Assembly (NCBI GenBank): GCA_036346355.1
Contig: CM070583.1
Location: forward strand, 6,262,001-6,326,000
DNA length: 64,000 nt
Direction of reading: 5' to 3'
Source: Rhipidocladum racemiflorum
Lineage: Eukaryota > Streptophyta > Magnoliopsida > Poales > Poaceae
Position 1 is the stretch's first letter. Each line of letters starts with the position of its first letter. Below, in pieces: positions 42,224-52,483 of the stretch. A program made the translations under genes and the position numbers. Under the pieces are notes generated by a model. The model did not search any database. It had not been told where the DNA came from and saw nothing but the letters and a program-made list of their open reading frames with translations.

Positions 42224-42664
42224 TTGGTCACTCCAAAAAAAAAAAAAAAACTTTCTTCTTGCGAAACCGTGGCCCGTACGTGGCCATGGAAGTCATTTGT
42301 TCATATTACTAGTCGCATTCGCATACTTGCATCAAAACAAAACCAAATTTGCTATTCCTTTTTCTTTATCAGAACTTCAAGTTAAAAGCATACGCAGCAG
42401 AAAATATCTTGCAATTAATTCAAGGAGATCGTTTCCTTTTTCCGGTTCGTTGTGGCAGCTATCGCTCCTTGGGTGGAGGGGAGTTTTGAGCGAAGGAGAC
42501 GGACGGTGGAGGAAGGAACTATTTTGTGATCCGTGTTTACACTTGACACATGCAATCTAGAACAAGGCCCCTCGTGGTGGGATTTTGGGTCCTCGATCCT
42601 GAGATAATTTCTTTTTCAAATAATATTTCTATGTTTTCTCTCTCGATATAAATTATATAAATCT
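42224..42664. other. Intergenic DNA between the MULE and a duplicated flank
   Basis: Begins with an A16 run; no gene or mobile-element ends recognised. Confidence 0.4.
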
Positions 42665-42772
42665 TGAAGTACGTAGCTCGTAGTGTACTAGTACCAGTTG
42701 GATATATTCGGGTCAAGATTCATTCAGATTTGTTCGCTTCCGTCTGTAGTTTAGTTGGATGTGACATGTGAG

Positions 42773-43306
42773 TAGAGGTGGGCACTTGGGCCGGGCTCTT
42801 TTGGGCCAACCTGAAGCACGACGAGATGGTCTGTTGCAAAGCCCGGCACATAACTATAGCATGGGCCGTGCCGGGCCTGACAACCGGGCACGATGGGCGG
42901 CACGACCCGGCACGATCGTTTGGGCCGGGCCCGTGCCGACATGGCACGAATGGGTACGAAATCACGGATTAAGACCTAAAAGTTGGGAGATATTGTTGAT
43001 TAAGGGCATCTTTAAGCATTACATTTATGTTTGATATTTTGTTGATATGATTAGTCTCTTATGTAATTAAAATAGGTAGTTTAGTAATAGTGATGTGTTT
43101 TATTTCTTTGCTTGTCACAATAGTAAAAATGGGTTGGGTTTGGGCTGGCACGGCACGAAGCGCAAATGGGCCGGGCCTGGGCTCGCCAAAGGCGAGTCGG
43201 GCCGGCACGGTGGACAAGATGGGCTGTCGTGGCACGGCACGGTTCCGACCCGAAGCACGATGAGCCCAGTCCGGGCCAGCACAACAGAGCACAACACCCA
43301 CCTCTA
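42773..43306. mobile_element. hAT-type MITE (534 bp), GGGCCCGGC-rich
   Basis: TIRs TAGAGGTGGG and its complement CCCACCTCTA. The flanking octamers CATGTGAG (42765-42772) and CTTGTGAG (43307-43314) match at 7 of 8 positions. Arrays of GGGCCGGGC, GGCACGGCACG and CGGCACGA fill both subterminal regions around an AT-rich centre, the same layout as the MITEs at 6.27 and 61.46 kb. Confidence 0.88.
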
Positions 43307-43577
43307 CTTGTGAGTATCACATGCAGTCACGTACTACCTGACTTATTTATCTTCTCGGATATTGACACCTTCGTAGAGATGCATTTGGTTAGAGAAAAAT
43401 GAATCGGATAGAAACGGATATTATTTTTTTTCGTATTATAATCTATTTTTTTTTTCTATATCTGAGCATCCTTCGTGCCTGTTGTTTCTTTGTACGGGGT
43501 TGCGCGTGTCCTCTGGCGATGACTGCGGCATCAGCGTGTTGGCTCTTTGTTTAACAGCCTTGCTCAGGCGCCTTTTA

Positions 43578-43948
43578 GGGCACTCATAGTGCACGTTACC
43601 TAAACTCGTTTCTATGGGCATCCACATCAGTTTGAAATAAAAATTGATACAGTGCTTACAGTACATAGTTTCTTCGATGGGTATCCTTATTAAATATCCA
43701 TCCATCAATTCATTCTCTCTCTCTCCGCTCAAACGCGAATGCTGTGGGATTTTAATGTTGTGGGTCCTGCAAATTAGAAACGCAGAAGCTCCAACGCAGA
43801 TTTTTCCGTTTCTTGATCGTTTCATGAACTTTGGTTTTTAGGCAAGTAACGCTTATACCCTCTCTCTTAATTAGTTTCATTCCACCTCAGCTTTCTGTCC
43901 CATGTGGCATGAATAGAAACGATATAAGAAACTGCATTGGAACTGCCT
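43578..43948. mobile_element. Tourist-like MITE (371 bp)
   Basis: The left end GGGCACTCATAGTGCACGTT and the complement of the right end (GGCAGTTCCAATGCAGTTTC) are imperfect inverted repeats. TTA is at 43575-43577 and 43949-43951. It abuts the next MITE-like sequence. Confidence 0.65.
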
Positions 43949-43951
43949 TTA

Positions 43952-44568
43952 GAGCATCTCCAGCAGAGTCCCTAAACCAGCCCCTAAACCTTAAAATAGA
44001 GAGTGTAGTAAAAAAACAGATCCAGTAGGGCCCCAACTCAAGCCCCTAAAATTAGGAGGCCCCTAAATTTGCCTCCTCAACCTCAATTCCCAGGGAGCCC
44101 CAACTCAAGCCCCTAAAATTAGGAGACCCCTAAATTTGCCTCCTCAGCTCCAATTCCCAGGGACACGAATACATCCCCTATTATTGAAGACAGAGAAATA
44201 CATGAGAGGCTTTGAGATGATCTTATTGAGCATTTGTGGGCAATTCACAGCGCTTCGTAGTTTGATTCATTGTTCGGAGTTTCTATTTATCTATTTATCA
44301 TGTTTTGAAAATTTTAAATTTAAATTTGAAATATCATGTTTTTAAATTGTAAATGTTAATATGCTTATGTTTTATGTATTACAAATATTTTTGATTGAAT
44401 TTTAGTGGTGTCAAATGAAGATTACACATAGCGGATATGTCAAAAATAGGAGAAAAAGTAAAATAGGGGCTGAGATTTAGGAGTTGTTGCTAAACTTGTG
44501 CTCTGAAAACAGGGTCCTAAAAAAATAAGGGGAGTCCCTAAATCCAAAATAGGGACCCTGTTTTAGAG
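43952..44568. mobile_element. MITE-like element with internal tandem duplication
   Basis: It starts TTA|GAGCATCTCCAGCAG, a common PIF/Harbinger MITE terminus. A 74-bp unit around CCCCAACTCAAGCCCCTAAA is tandemly duplicated at about 44029-44163. The ends of the interior (GTCCCTAAACC and GGGGAGTCCCTAAAT) are partly inverted. No matching right TIR was found before a second GAGCATCTCC start at 44572. Confidence 0.5.
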
Positions 44569-44571
44569 CAT

Positions 44572-45002
44572 CTCCAACAGTGCCTCAAATCCATACCCTA
44601 AATTTGATTTTGGGCTTGATTGAAAAAATTCATCCTCCAACAGTTCCTTATACTAGCTCCCCAATTTTTCGCACGCCCAAAACGTGAAGCTAGCGACCTC
44701 ATTTTTGCGCTCCCCCGCCGCGCTCTCGATCTTCGATTCGCGCCCTTCCCACGGCCAAATCGCGGTCGCAGTTTCCTTCGCGCCATTCAGCTCTTCCCCC
44801 ACCTCCCGCCACCTCCTCTCCTCCCGCCGCTGCTTCCTCTCCTTCCGTCGCCGCTTCGTCCTCTCCACCTGACGCCGTCGCCGCCGCCTCGCCCTCTCCG
44901 CCCGACGACGCCCTCTCGACCCTAAGCCGCCGCCTCGCCCTCTCCGCCCGGTGCCGGCCTCTCGGCCCGAAGCCGCGGCCTCGCCCTCTTTAGCCTCCGC
45001 AG
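44572..45002 (+). other. GC-rich upstream sequence of the captured exon
   Basis: It begins TTTA|GAGCATCTCCAACAG, a MITE-like terminus, then turns into a CT/CG-rich leader-like sequence (CGCCGCCTCGCCCTCTCC occurs twice). No right-hand TIR was seen, so whether a transposon carries the following exon is open. Confidence 0.4.
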
Positions 45003-45167
45003 TTGGAGGTGACGCCCATCACCAAGTACACCTCGGACCCAGGGCTGGTGCTGGGCCGGCAGATCGCCCTGAACCGGACCTTCATCGTCAACGGGCTCAA
45101 GCTCGGCAACATCTGCGTGCTCAACATCAACACGGCGCTCCGCTCGCTCCTTCGCGGGCACACACAG
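45003..45167 (+). pseudogene. Isolated exon of a VARICOSE/EDC4-like decapping scaffold gene
   Basis: The 165-bp frame between an acceptor-like CCTCCGCAG and the donor CACACAG|GTATGA reads LEVTPITKYTSDPGLVLGRQ, then IALNRTFIVNGLKLGN and ICVLNINTALRSLLRGHTQ. This matches the start of the WD40 region of plant VARICOSE (EDC4), a scaffold for mRNA decapping in P-bodies. An Asn and a Cys sit where I expect Tyr/Cys and Arg. The next exon of the WD40 domain is not found within the following 600 bp, which look intronic. This is most likely a captured or pseudogene fragment, since no upstream start or downstream exons are visible. Confidence 0.72.
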
Positions 45168-45770
45168 GTATGACTGCTGTAGATTGATCACACCGAGGAA
45201 AATTTGTTGTTGCTTAGTTTAGTACAGAAGTGTTTGTCTGCGCTGGTATCCGTAGCTCTAAATTGAACTACGATTTGTGTCTTTATGCATCAGCTCCCCA
45301 ATCATTAGTTAGTATATGTATAGCTTTTTTGATAGGATCATTTTTGCTCTGTAGTGGCAGCTGATCCACCTTTATGTTTGTATTTATAATTATGGAGTAG
45401 TCTATTATATTTCCAGGCTGAGCAATTGACTTATGGTGAATTCTGAGCTTGGAAGGATATGTTGTCAAATGAATTAATATGGTCACTACATGTATCAGAA
45501 ATCCAAATGGAAGCGTGTGTCTGGTTGCCACACTGAGTTTGAAGAATATTAATAACCAGCCATATCTATAGTCCACTGGAATTAATTCTCCAATGCAAGG
45601 GTCAGTATTTGCTGATCCTACCAGCTGAGTTTGCATATATTTTGCTGATTGATGTGGTTGTCTCGTCTCTTTTACTTATATGGTTATACTAGTTTTGCAA
45701 TTTTGTCCGACCAAATTTGAAGAAAAAGTACTTCGGACGGGAAAAGAAAAGCTAAAACTTCGACGTCTCC
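45168..45770. other. Intron-like AT-rich sequence after the EDC4 exon
   Basis: It begins with the GT donor and is T-rich. No further exon, MITE terminus or repeat identified. Confidence 0.4.
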
Positions 45771-46260
45771 ACTGTGCACGTAGATGAGGTACCGAGAAGC
45801 GTCGTTGGCTCGTTGGACTTTCGGACCGCGCCCGTCCCCCGATTGCGGTCTGGGTACGGGCGGACGGCCAAAAAGTCTCGGGATCTCGCGTGGACGCGAC
45901 GCGCGTCGGCTACTCGGCGCGGGCGCGCGGTTCGTTCGGCCTTGACCAACGCGGTGGAGTGGGCGGGGCCTCGTCGCGCGGCCGGGGCAGCACGCAGACG
46001 CACGTCGTGTTGCACGTTTTCGCTTTGCGGCTCTTGCCGTCGCGGGGAAGCCAGGGTCCGGTTCATACGTGCCGCGTCTGGCTCTCCCGGATCCTTGGGT
46101 CGACCCCGGCGCGGCGCCGTGTCACGTGTACGCCCAGGGGGAACCCAGCTGGGTACGCGGTCGCCATCCGCAACTTTAGACCCGGTCGCCGCTGAATGCA
46201 GCAGCCATGGTGGCCGAGCTGGGATGCGACTGGGAGGAACGGAACGATCAGAAGTGAGCT
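45771..46260. other. GC-rich block without a convincing gene
   Basis: The composition jumps to high GC with long open frames on both strands, including a 177-residue plus frame and a 203-residue minus frame. They are Arg/Gly/Ala-rich with no domain, as expected from base composition. It may be a promoter-proximal fragment. Confidence 0.35.
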
Positions 46261-46269
46261 TTGCACAGC

Positions 46270-46425
46270 CAGGGGCGGATCCAGGCCCTGGGCAGAGTAG
46301 GCTGTAGCCCGGGGCCTGGTACTGAAAGCCCACTAAAATTCTATGAAAAATTATTGAAAACATATATTTAATCTAAGATCAGCTGGTCCAGTCCGGGGCT
46401 TAGGCCTGGACTAGCTCTGCCCCTG
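46270..46425. mobile_element. Short hAT-type MITE (156 bp)
   Basis: The 8-bp duplication TGCACAGC is at 46262-46269 and 46426-46433. TIRs are CAGGGGCGGATCCAGG and the complement of CTAGCTCTGCCCCTG. Same terminal family as 11809-11996. Confidence 0.93.
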
Positions 46426-46732
46426 TGCACAGCGATTAATGTATCATATGAGACTAAAGTTGAGGCTTTCTCACTTTGGTCTATGGCCTTGCTCGTTAAC
46501 CAGTAAAAAAGTTCTCGCACAAAAAATGGTATGTTTTTTAGGGAATTCGTACACCCTCGCCTTCCACCGGCTGAGTTGGGTTTGATTTCAAACTACCAAT
46601 CGAATTTGTCTGGAGGAGTCTGTGTTCCAATTTTTTTTTAGGGCAATCGGTGTTTCAATTTGGATAAATTTGGTTCTTGAGCAATACTACCATCACATCG
46701 ATCAGTCGAGTAGACTTATCGGGGTTCCGTCA

Positions 46733-46855
46733 CTGAAGATCATTGATTAATATGAAAGGGAAAGGTCGATCCATCCGGTACTGTTGGTTCACTGAAGATC
46801 ATTGATTAATATGAAAGGGAAAGGTGAATTCATCTAGTGCTGTTGGTTATCTTTG
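46733..46855. repeat. Two-copy tandem duplication, unit about 60 bp
   Basis: ACTGAAGATCATTGATTAAT followed by ATGAAAGGGAAAGGT occurs at about 46733 and 46792, each followed by a CATC(C/T)...TACTGTTGGTT-like end. Confidence 0.9.
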
Positions 46856-47287
46856 GATTATGTTTTATTTCTAATATCAAGTTGCTACGTTCCTGATTTT
46901 GTCTACATAAATCATTGTCAAATTAAACATCAACGCTCCAAGAGAAAATTGATATTATGCCACTCTCCTGAGAAAATTGATATTATGCCACTCTCAAGAG
47001 TGGTGCTAGCTCAAATGCCATCTTCATCGATGCCTTTGTTAAAATGCTATTCTTATCGTGCCCTCCTCGCCAAAATACCATTTTTGCATTTATAAAATAA
47101 ATTTCAATTTTCTCTACAGATTTAGCCACTGAAAATGACTATCCTACCCCGGACCAGATCAAGCTATAGGGATCCTCAATCTAATCACACGCATGTGACA
47201 TCTCATGAATAACATACACACTAAAGTTATCCCAATGATAGAAATAAGTCACACTCAGCGAATCAATGCTAACTAATTATGCCATAC

Positions 47288-47463
47288 CTGATCCAAAAAT
47301 CTCTTCCGGAGTTGCTGGGCAAGCACAACAGCATCCAGCTGTGAAACCAAGCTCAAGCATATGAAACCAAACTGATCAAGCATTAATAAAACTCCCATCA
47401 TTAATAGTCCAATGAACTTACCTCCTCATTTCGGTTGGCTCTTGCCTTGACAGAGTCTAGCTC
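47288..47463 (-). pseudogene. Two captured exons separated by an 83-bp intron in the MULE
   Basis: On the minus strand, exon A (47463-47422) reads ELDSVKARANRNEE and ends at GAGGAG|GTAAGTT. The intron ends GGTTTCACAG at 47339. Exon B (47338-47288) reads LDAVVLAQQLRKRFLDQ and ends CAG|GTATGG. Both junctions are in phase 0, and joining keeps a helical, charged reading frame. I do not recognise the parent gene. The intron shows that genomic DNA, not a cDNA, was captured. Confidence 0.6.
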
Positions 47464-47652
47464 TAATGTGAGTAATGCGCCACATCAAAACACTCCCGAA
47501 ACCAAAACAGAGAAGCTGGGTTCTTCTAAACTCCAGGGTTCGAACGGAAGCACTAGTACCAGTCTACCAGATCTTGCTCGGAGGTAGGATGACGAGGACT
47601 TCGATTGGGTTCTGGCTCTCAAGCCCTCAACACATAGATCTTGCTCGGGTAG

Positions 47653-49883
47653 TGTCGGACCCCGGAATAACACCTTCGAAATCCTCTGTGTATTCTGTAC
47701 TAGTCCAGGAAATGCTAGTACACACAGTAGAAATGAAACCATAGCATATCCATCGTTCTTTATTAAAGATAAATATTCAAGGATTACAAAGGGAATGGCG
47801 CGCAGGCCAACAAATAAATAAACGAATAAATAAAGCAGCGGAAATGAAGAAATAAATAGTAGAGCCCAATTAATTTGCCACAGGCAATCGACTGGGGACA
47901 CGGCCTAGTCCAACTGTTCCTCACCAACGTGGTACTCCTCCTCTGAAGTGGTAAATTAAGCAAGGGTGAGTACAAACGTACTCAGCAAACCACACCGGAA
48001 ATGCAATATAAATGTACGGGTAATCAAAGGATGGCAATATGGTTTGTTTAAGCGTAAAGCAACAGTTTAATAACATTTTCAATAATTTTAAAAGGCATGC
48101 TTTATTCCAAAAATCAAATCTATACATTTTTAACTCAGGAATCTCTCCTGGAATTGGCTAAGTTTTACCCATGATGGACTCCCTCCATCCAACATCATTT
48201 TGGAAACCAAGTTTTAATTTACCAAAGTCTAGTCTGAAAATGGCTTGCTCGGCATGCCCATAACCGCGGGCGCGGCTAATCGATTAGTTTGACACTCTGC
48301 AGAGGTTGTACAACTTTACCCACAAGACATAATATTTCCCTTTTATGTCAACACACTTCCTTTGGTGAGTGACAGAGAAAAATATGACAAGGCCCCATTA
48401 ATAAATCATACATGTAGTCATGCCCGCTAAGGTTTCACCGCTGAAAGACTCCCTCTAATCAGAAGCCCCCTCTTGCGCCAGAGTGGCAGCATCTCGCTTT
48501 CACCACACCACTACCACCATATGGCATGACTGTCCATGAAATGATTTAATAAGGATAGCCAGGTCTGTCCCATTCCAGACTCGTGGTAGTACGGTTAGGC
48601 TTTACATTCAGCGAAGCTCAGACCGGTCCTTAATTGACTAGGCGAGACTGTCCACAAACCCAGAACCATGACCTCACCACTTTCCAACCAATTCTCGCCC
48701 GGTTTAAGTCATTTTCATTTTAACCATACTAATCTCCACATTAATACTAACATTGATCACTATAAGTTTACAAATAAACATGTCACCATTTTGGCATAAA
48801 GTTCCCCCAAAATTTCCTAAGTTAAGTTCTATGCATGGCTAAGCAATGTCTAACTATTACCATAGTCATAAATCATATTTTTACTAAGGTTACAAGGGTA
48901 TCGGAATTCAAATGTCAAAGGTCGCATGTCGAAATTGGATTTAACTATCATTTAAAACTAGGTCGAAAATTAATATTTATAATAAATAAGTATGCAATAA
49001 TTTAAATTCAACATACAAGTTCATAAACTGGGAGCAATATGATCAAGGGGGTGTGACTTGCCTGGATCGACGAGTTGCTGCTCGAAATTGTCGTTCGGGA
49101 ACTCCTCGGACTCTCCGTAATCTACGCGCGAAAAACAACCAAATTCGAATAAGACTCAAACGAATACAAATAAACCCAAATTGAACTTCAAACTAGCTCT
49201 AAACTAAAGTTTGAGATTTCTAACGAATTTAGGAAGAAGAACGGAGCCAATCGGAGTTCGAACGAGCGAAAACGGGCTCCCGGAAGTTTAAAAACAAATA
49301 AAACGGGATTTTCTGGATTTTTCGGAATTTTTAAATCATTTTTTTAAAAAAGAAAACCGATTTACTGCGTCATGCTGACGTCAGCAGCAAATCGGATTTT
49401 TAAAAACTCCTTTTTTTTTAATGCTGACAGGTGGGACCGGTCGGTGCGTGGATCAAGCGCCCACGCACTGCGGCAAGCGCACGACGCTACGCAGCATGCT
49501 GGTCGGGCGGCGCCGAGGGCGGCGCTGGCGCGGCGCCGAGCGGCGGGAGGAAGCGCGGCGCGCACTGGCGGCGCGCGAGGCGGGACGGAGGCGGTGGCGA
49601 CGAGGCGAGGAGGCCAGAGGAGGCGGCGGAGCCGAGGCGCGCGCGGCCGAGGCGGAGACGACAGCGGCGGGGCGCGCTAGGGAGGAGGAGGAGCAGAGGG
49701 AGAGGGAGAGGGCACGGAGAGAGGGGATCCCATGGGGGCTTTATAGGGGAGGAGAGGCGTGGCGGCCAACGGCTCAGCTGACCGCGCCAGCGTTGCGGCC
49801 GAGGCGCGCGCTGAAAGGGCGAGGCGGCAGTGCAGCGGCGGCCGGGCGCTGGGCGGGAGAAGAGCAAGGAGCCGGCCGTTACA
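47653..49883 (-). mobile_element. Solo LTR of a gypsy-type retrotransposon (2231 bp)
   Basis: It starts TGTCGGACCCCGG and ends GCCGGCCGTTACA, with the 5-bp duplication GGTAG at 47648-47652 and 49884-49888. There are no internal genes. The interior includes GCAAGGGTGAGTACAAACGT and a GC-rich block (49440-49860) whose open frames on both strands reflect composition. The strand is a guess from the position of the GC-rich end. A solo LTR is the product of recombination between two LTRs. Confidence 0.85.
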
Positions 49884-50071
49884 GGTAGGATCGTCATTTC
49901 CACTGGCTAAATCTACAGATAAAACTGAAATTCATTTTATAAATACGAAAATGGCATTTTAGCGAGGAGGACACGATAAAAATGACATTTTAACAAAGGC
50001 ATCGATGAAGATGGCATTTGAGTTAACGCCACTCTTGAGAGTGGCATAATATCAATTTTCTCACACTCGAA

Positions 50072-50615
50072 TACCAAATCTTGTTCCTCCTATGGCCTGA
50101 TTCAGAAAAATATGTGCGAGAAAAAAATATATGCTTCACCACCAACCATTGTTGTGCGAGATCGGGCCAAATCCCCTACATCTCGGTAGCTTCTCCATTT
50201 TCCCTTTTGTTGTTCCATTGTTCGATCCGATGGTTGAGAATCGCACGCTTTTAGACCATACGAACCAACAGATGCTAAACACACGGCAAGAGAAGACGAC
50301 AAGCCCTAATATGAAACATGGGAGCAGCCACTAATAACAGGTTTTCTTTTCTAATATATAAATACGAATTGGTAAGGTCATTCTTTCTTACTCTCCTCTC
50401 TAAAAGAAAGCAACGTGTTGATATATGGGTCACATGATAAAAAAAGAAACCAGTCATATCTCTCTCTTTAACCCATATATGTTCTTCTGTCTGGCCATTA
50501 CCCACTATATCCCTCTTTATAGTAACTCAAGAGTAAAATTTATTTTTATAAACACGTGATATGATTTAATTATTTTATTAAGATTTTTGTTTCTATTGCA
50601 ATACACGGACACTTA
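50072..50615. other. Intergenic DNA, nothing recognised
   Basis: No repeats or coding motifs were identified. Short open frames on both strands lack domains. Confidence 0.35.
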
Positions 50616-50854
50616 GGCCTCGTTTGGCATCTTGGAACCGGACCGTTTCTACTAGATTCTGAAAGAAACCCAACCAAACGGGCTAAAGCTCGGAACGATT
50701 CTCTTTGGATCGTTTCTTCTTTTTTCACCCTGTGGCTAAATCGGTCTCAACCATGTTCCACTCTGATTCATAGAATCCCACCTGAAAAGTTTCTATCAAG
50801 AATCTGGAACCGTTTCTGTTTCTACTTGAATTTAGAACCATATCAAACAGGGTC
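50616..50854. mobile_element. Tourist-like MITE (239 bp)
   Basis: The ends GGCCTCGTTTGGCAT and the complement of ATATCAAACAGGGTC are imperfect inverted repeats. TTA is at 50613-50615 and 50855-50857. The interior has GGAACCGTTTC-type inverted motifs. Confidence 0.75.
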
Positions 50855-50857
50855 TTA

Positions 50858-52127
50858 CTGTAAGATCATGTGCTCCGAATAATAAAACACTCCCGGGAAT
50901 TTTACTGCCTCGAGCCGTATCTTCGTCACCAACCGACCCATGATTCCATATCCCTTCCTCCTAACCCTGCCATTGGCCTCGCACTGCCGCAGCCTTGCGC
51001 TGCAATTCACTAGCTACCGCCTACCAACCGCCTCCTTTTGGCTCCTGCATTCTGTCGCGAGAGATGCCATGATTTCTGCAGGCCTCTTGACATGACGGCT
51101 CATCGTCGGGGGGGAAAAAATGGTTGCGAGACGACAGCAACCTAGGAGCAGGAGGCGTTCGTACGTGCGTGGTTCAAAGATATATACTAGCTCGCATTGC
51201 CAAAGGTCTTCAAGGTGGGTGGATGCACGTGAGCGGCCGGAGGAACCGTGTGCCACTCGGCGCAGACGGTGAAATGGAGCCAAAAATACATGGTGATCTC
51301 TTGCTCTCCGCTAGATTCCGATCCGTTGCACCTAGACCATGCCACTATAGGCTTAACCAAATGTTAATACCTCTGGCTCGTTACGGCCACAATCGGAAGG
51401 ACTACCCGTAGGAATTGTATCGCTTCCTACAAAAGTTCGTATAAAATTCTTGTGTTTCGTGCCCTTACGAGGGTGTCCAGAAAGAATCTGAATGTTTTTG
51501 TTAAATAACACTTAAATTTTGAACCTTAAGATATATGGTAGAATCAATTTGTATCTTCGATCTCCTCCTATTTGAATACTCTATATACAAAAAAATTTGA
51601 GTGTTCATAGACTAAAAAAACATTCGAGTGCCATTTAGCACTTCTCAAATTAATTTTAAAGGGAAACAACATAAAGTACATTATCATTCGGATAATATAA
51701 AGTCCATAGACAATTTCGCTTTTTTTAATCTTTCCTGCACGCTGTTGTTCTTTTTCTTTCCTTTAATATCGAAATGCAAAATGGGAAGCTTTTAGTACTT
51801 TAATCGACAATTCGTAGGTCCATATCTTTTTCCAATATATCAAGAAATGATTGATGCAAATGCAAAGTAAATTGTATCACTTAACAAATCGCAGCTTTCT
51901 TATGCGAAAGAAATCTTGGGTGATATAACAAGGAAGATACGACAATATTTTGGCTCCACAAGAAAGATCCACATGTATCCGAAGAAAATTTCGACCCACA
52001 TCATGATCTAACCGCTCTCTTGCCCCCAACGACCGCTACTCAATTCACCAGGAATATACGCTCCAAACGTCATTTTCATGCATTTCAGTAAGCACTCTTT
52101 TACTACAAATATCAGATATTTAAATAC
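50858..52127. other. Intergenic DNA, nothing recognised
   Basis: Mostly unique sequence of moderate AT content. I see no gene, TIR or tandem repeat. Confidence 0.35.
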
Positions 52128-52129
52128 TA

Positions 52130-52381
52130 CTCCTTTCTGTCACAAATAATTATTATTTTGGATATAGGTGCAGATAAACTTTAAAAACTTTGACTGCTAG
52201 TATCTTTTTAAATATTTAGATTAGATGCATGAAAATTATATGTATATATTTGTCTCGAAAAGTACTTTCATCATATTATAATGTTATTAAGTTTTATAAA
52301 TATATTATAATAGAGATTAGTTGTCAAAACTATGTTCAGAGACTATGTCGTAAAGCCACAACTATTTATGAGAGGAGGGAG
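52130..52381. mobile_element. Stowaway MITE (252 bp)
   Basis: The ends CTCCTTTCTGTCACAAATA and the near-complement TATTTATGAGAGGAGGGAG are flanked by TA at 52128-52129 and 52382-52383. It shares TTGTCTCGAAAAGTACTTTCAT with 9860-10119. Confidence 0.93.
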
Positions 52382-52483
52382 TAGCATCTAGAAATGGATC
52401 TAGCCACCCCATGCTCTCACACCCAGTTGTCTTTCCGTGCTACATTTAACATTTGCCTCATTGCTACATACATGCATGTATTT

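Larger units (their letters stand above)
46942..50062. mobile_element. Non-autonomous MULE carrying captured exons and a solo LTR
   Basis: Inverted ends of about 150 bp: GAGAAAATTGATATTATGCC at the left and its exact complement at the right. They are followed inward by the shared AAAATGGCATTTT and TAAATCTACAG segments (left complement at 47030-47130). The flanking 9-mers ACGCTCCAA (46933-46941) and ACACTCGAA (50063-50071) match at 7 of 9. The left terminus has a 28-bp tandem duplication. Without the solo LTR the element is about 885 bp. It carries exon-like minus-strand sequence but no transposase: a Pack-MULE-like element. Confidence 0.8.

Noticed and set aside
45752..46363. Opposing frames of 177 and 203 codons in a GC-rich block
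   Set aside because: Arg/Gly/Ala-rich composition in both strands, no motifs, and the plus frame runs into a hAT MITE; explained by base composition.
49362..49903. Open frames of 100-155 codons on both strands near 49.4-49.9 kb
   Set aside because: They lie within the GC-rich end of the solo LTR and have no domain.
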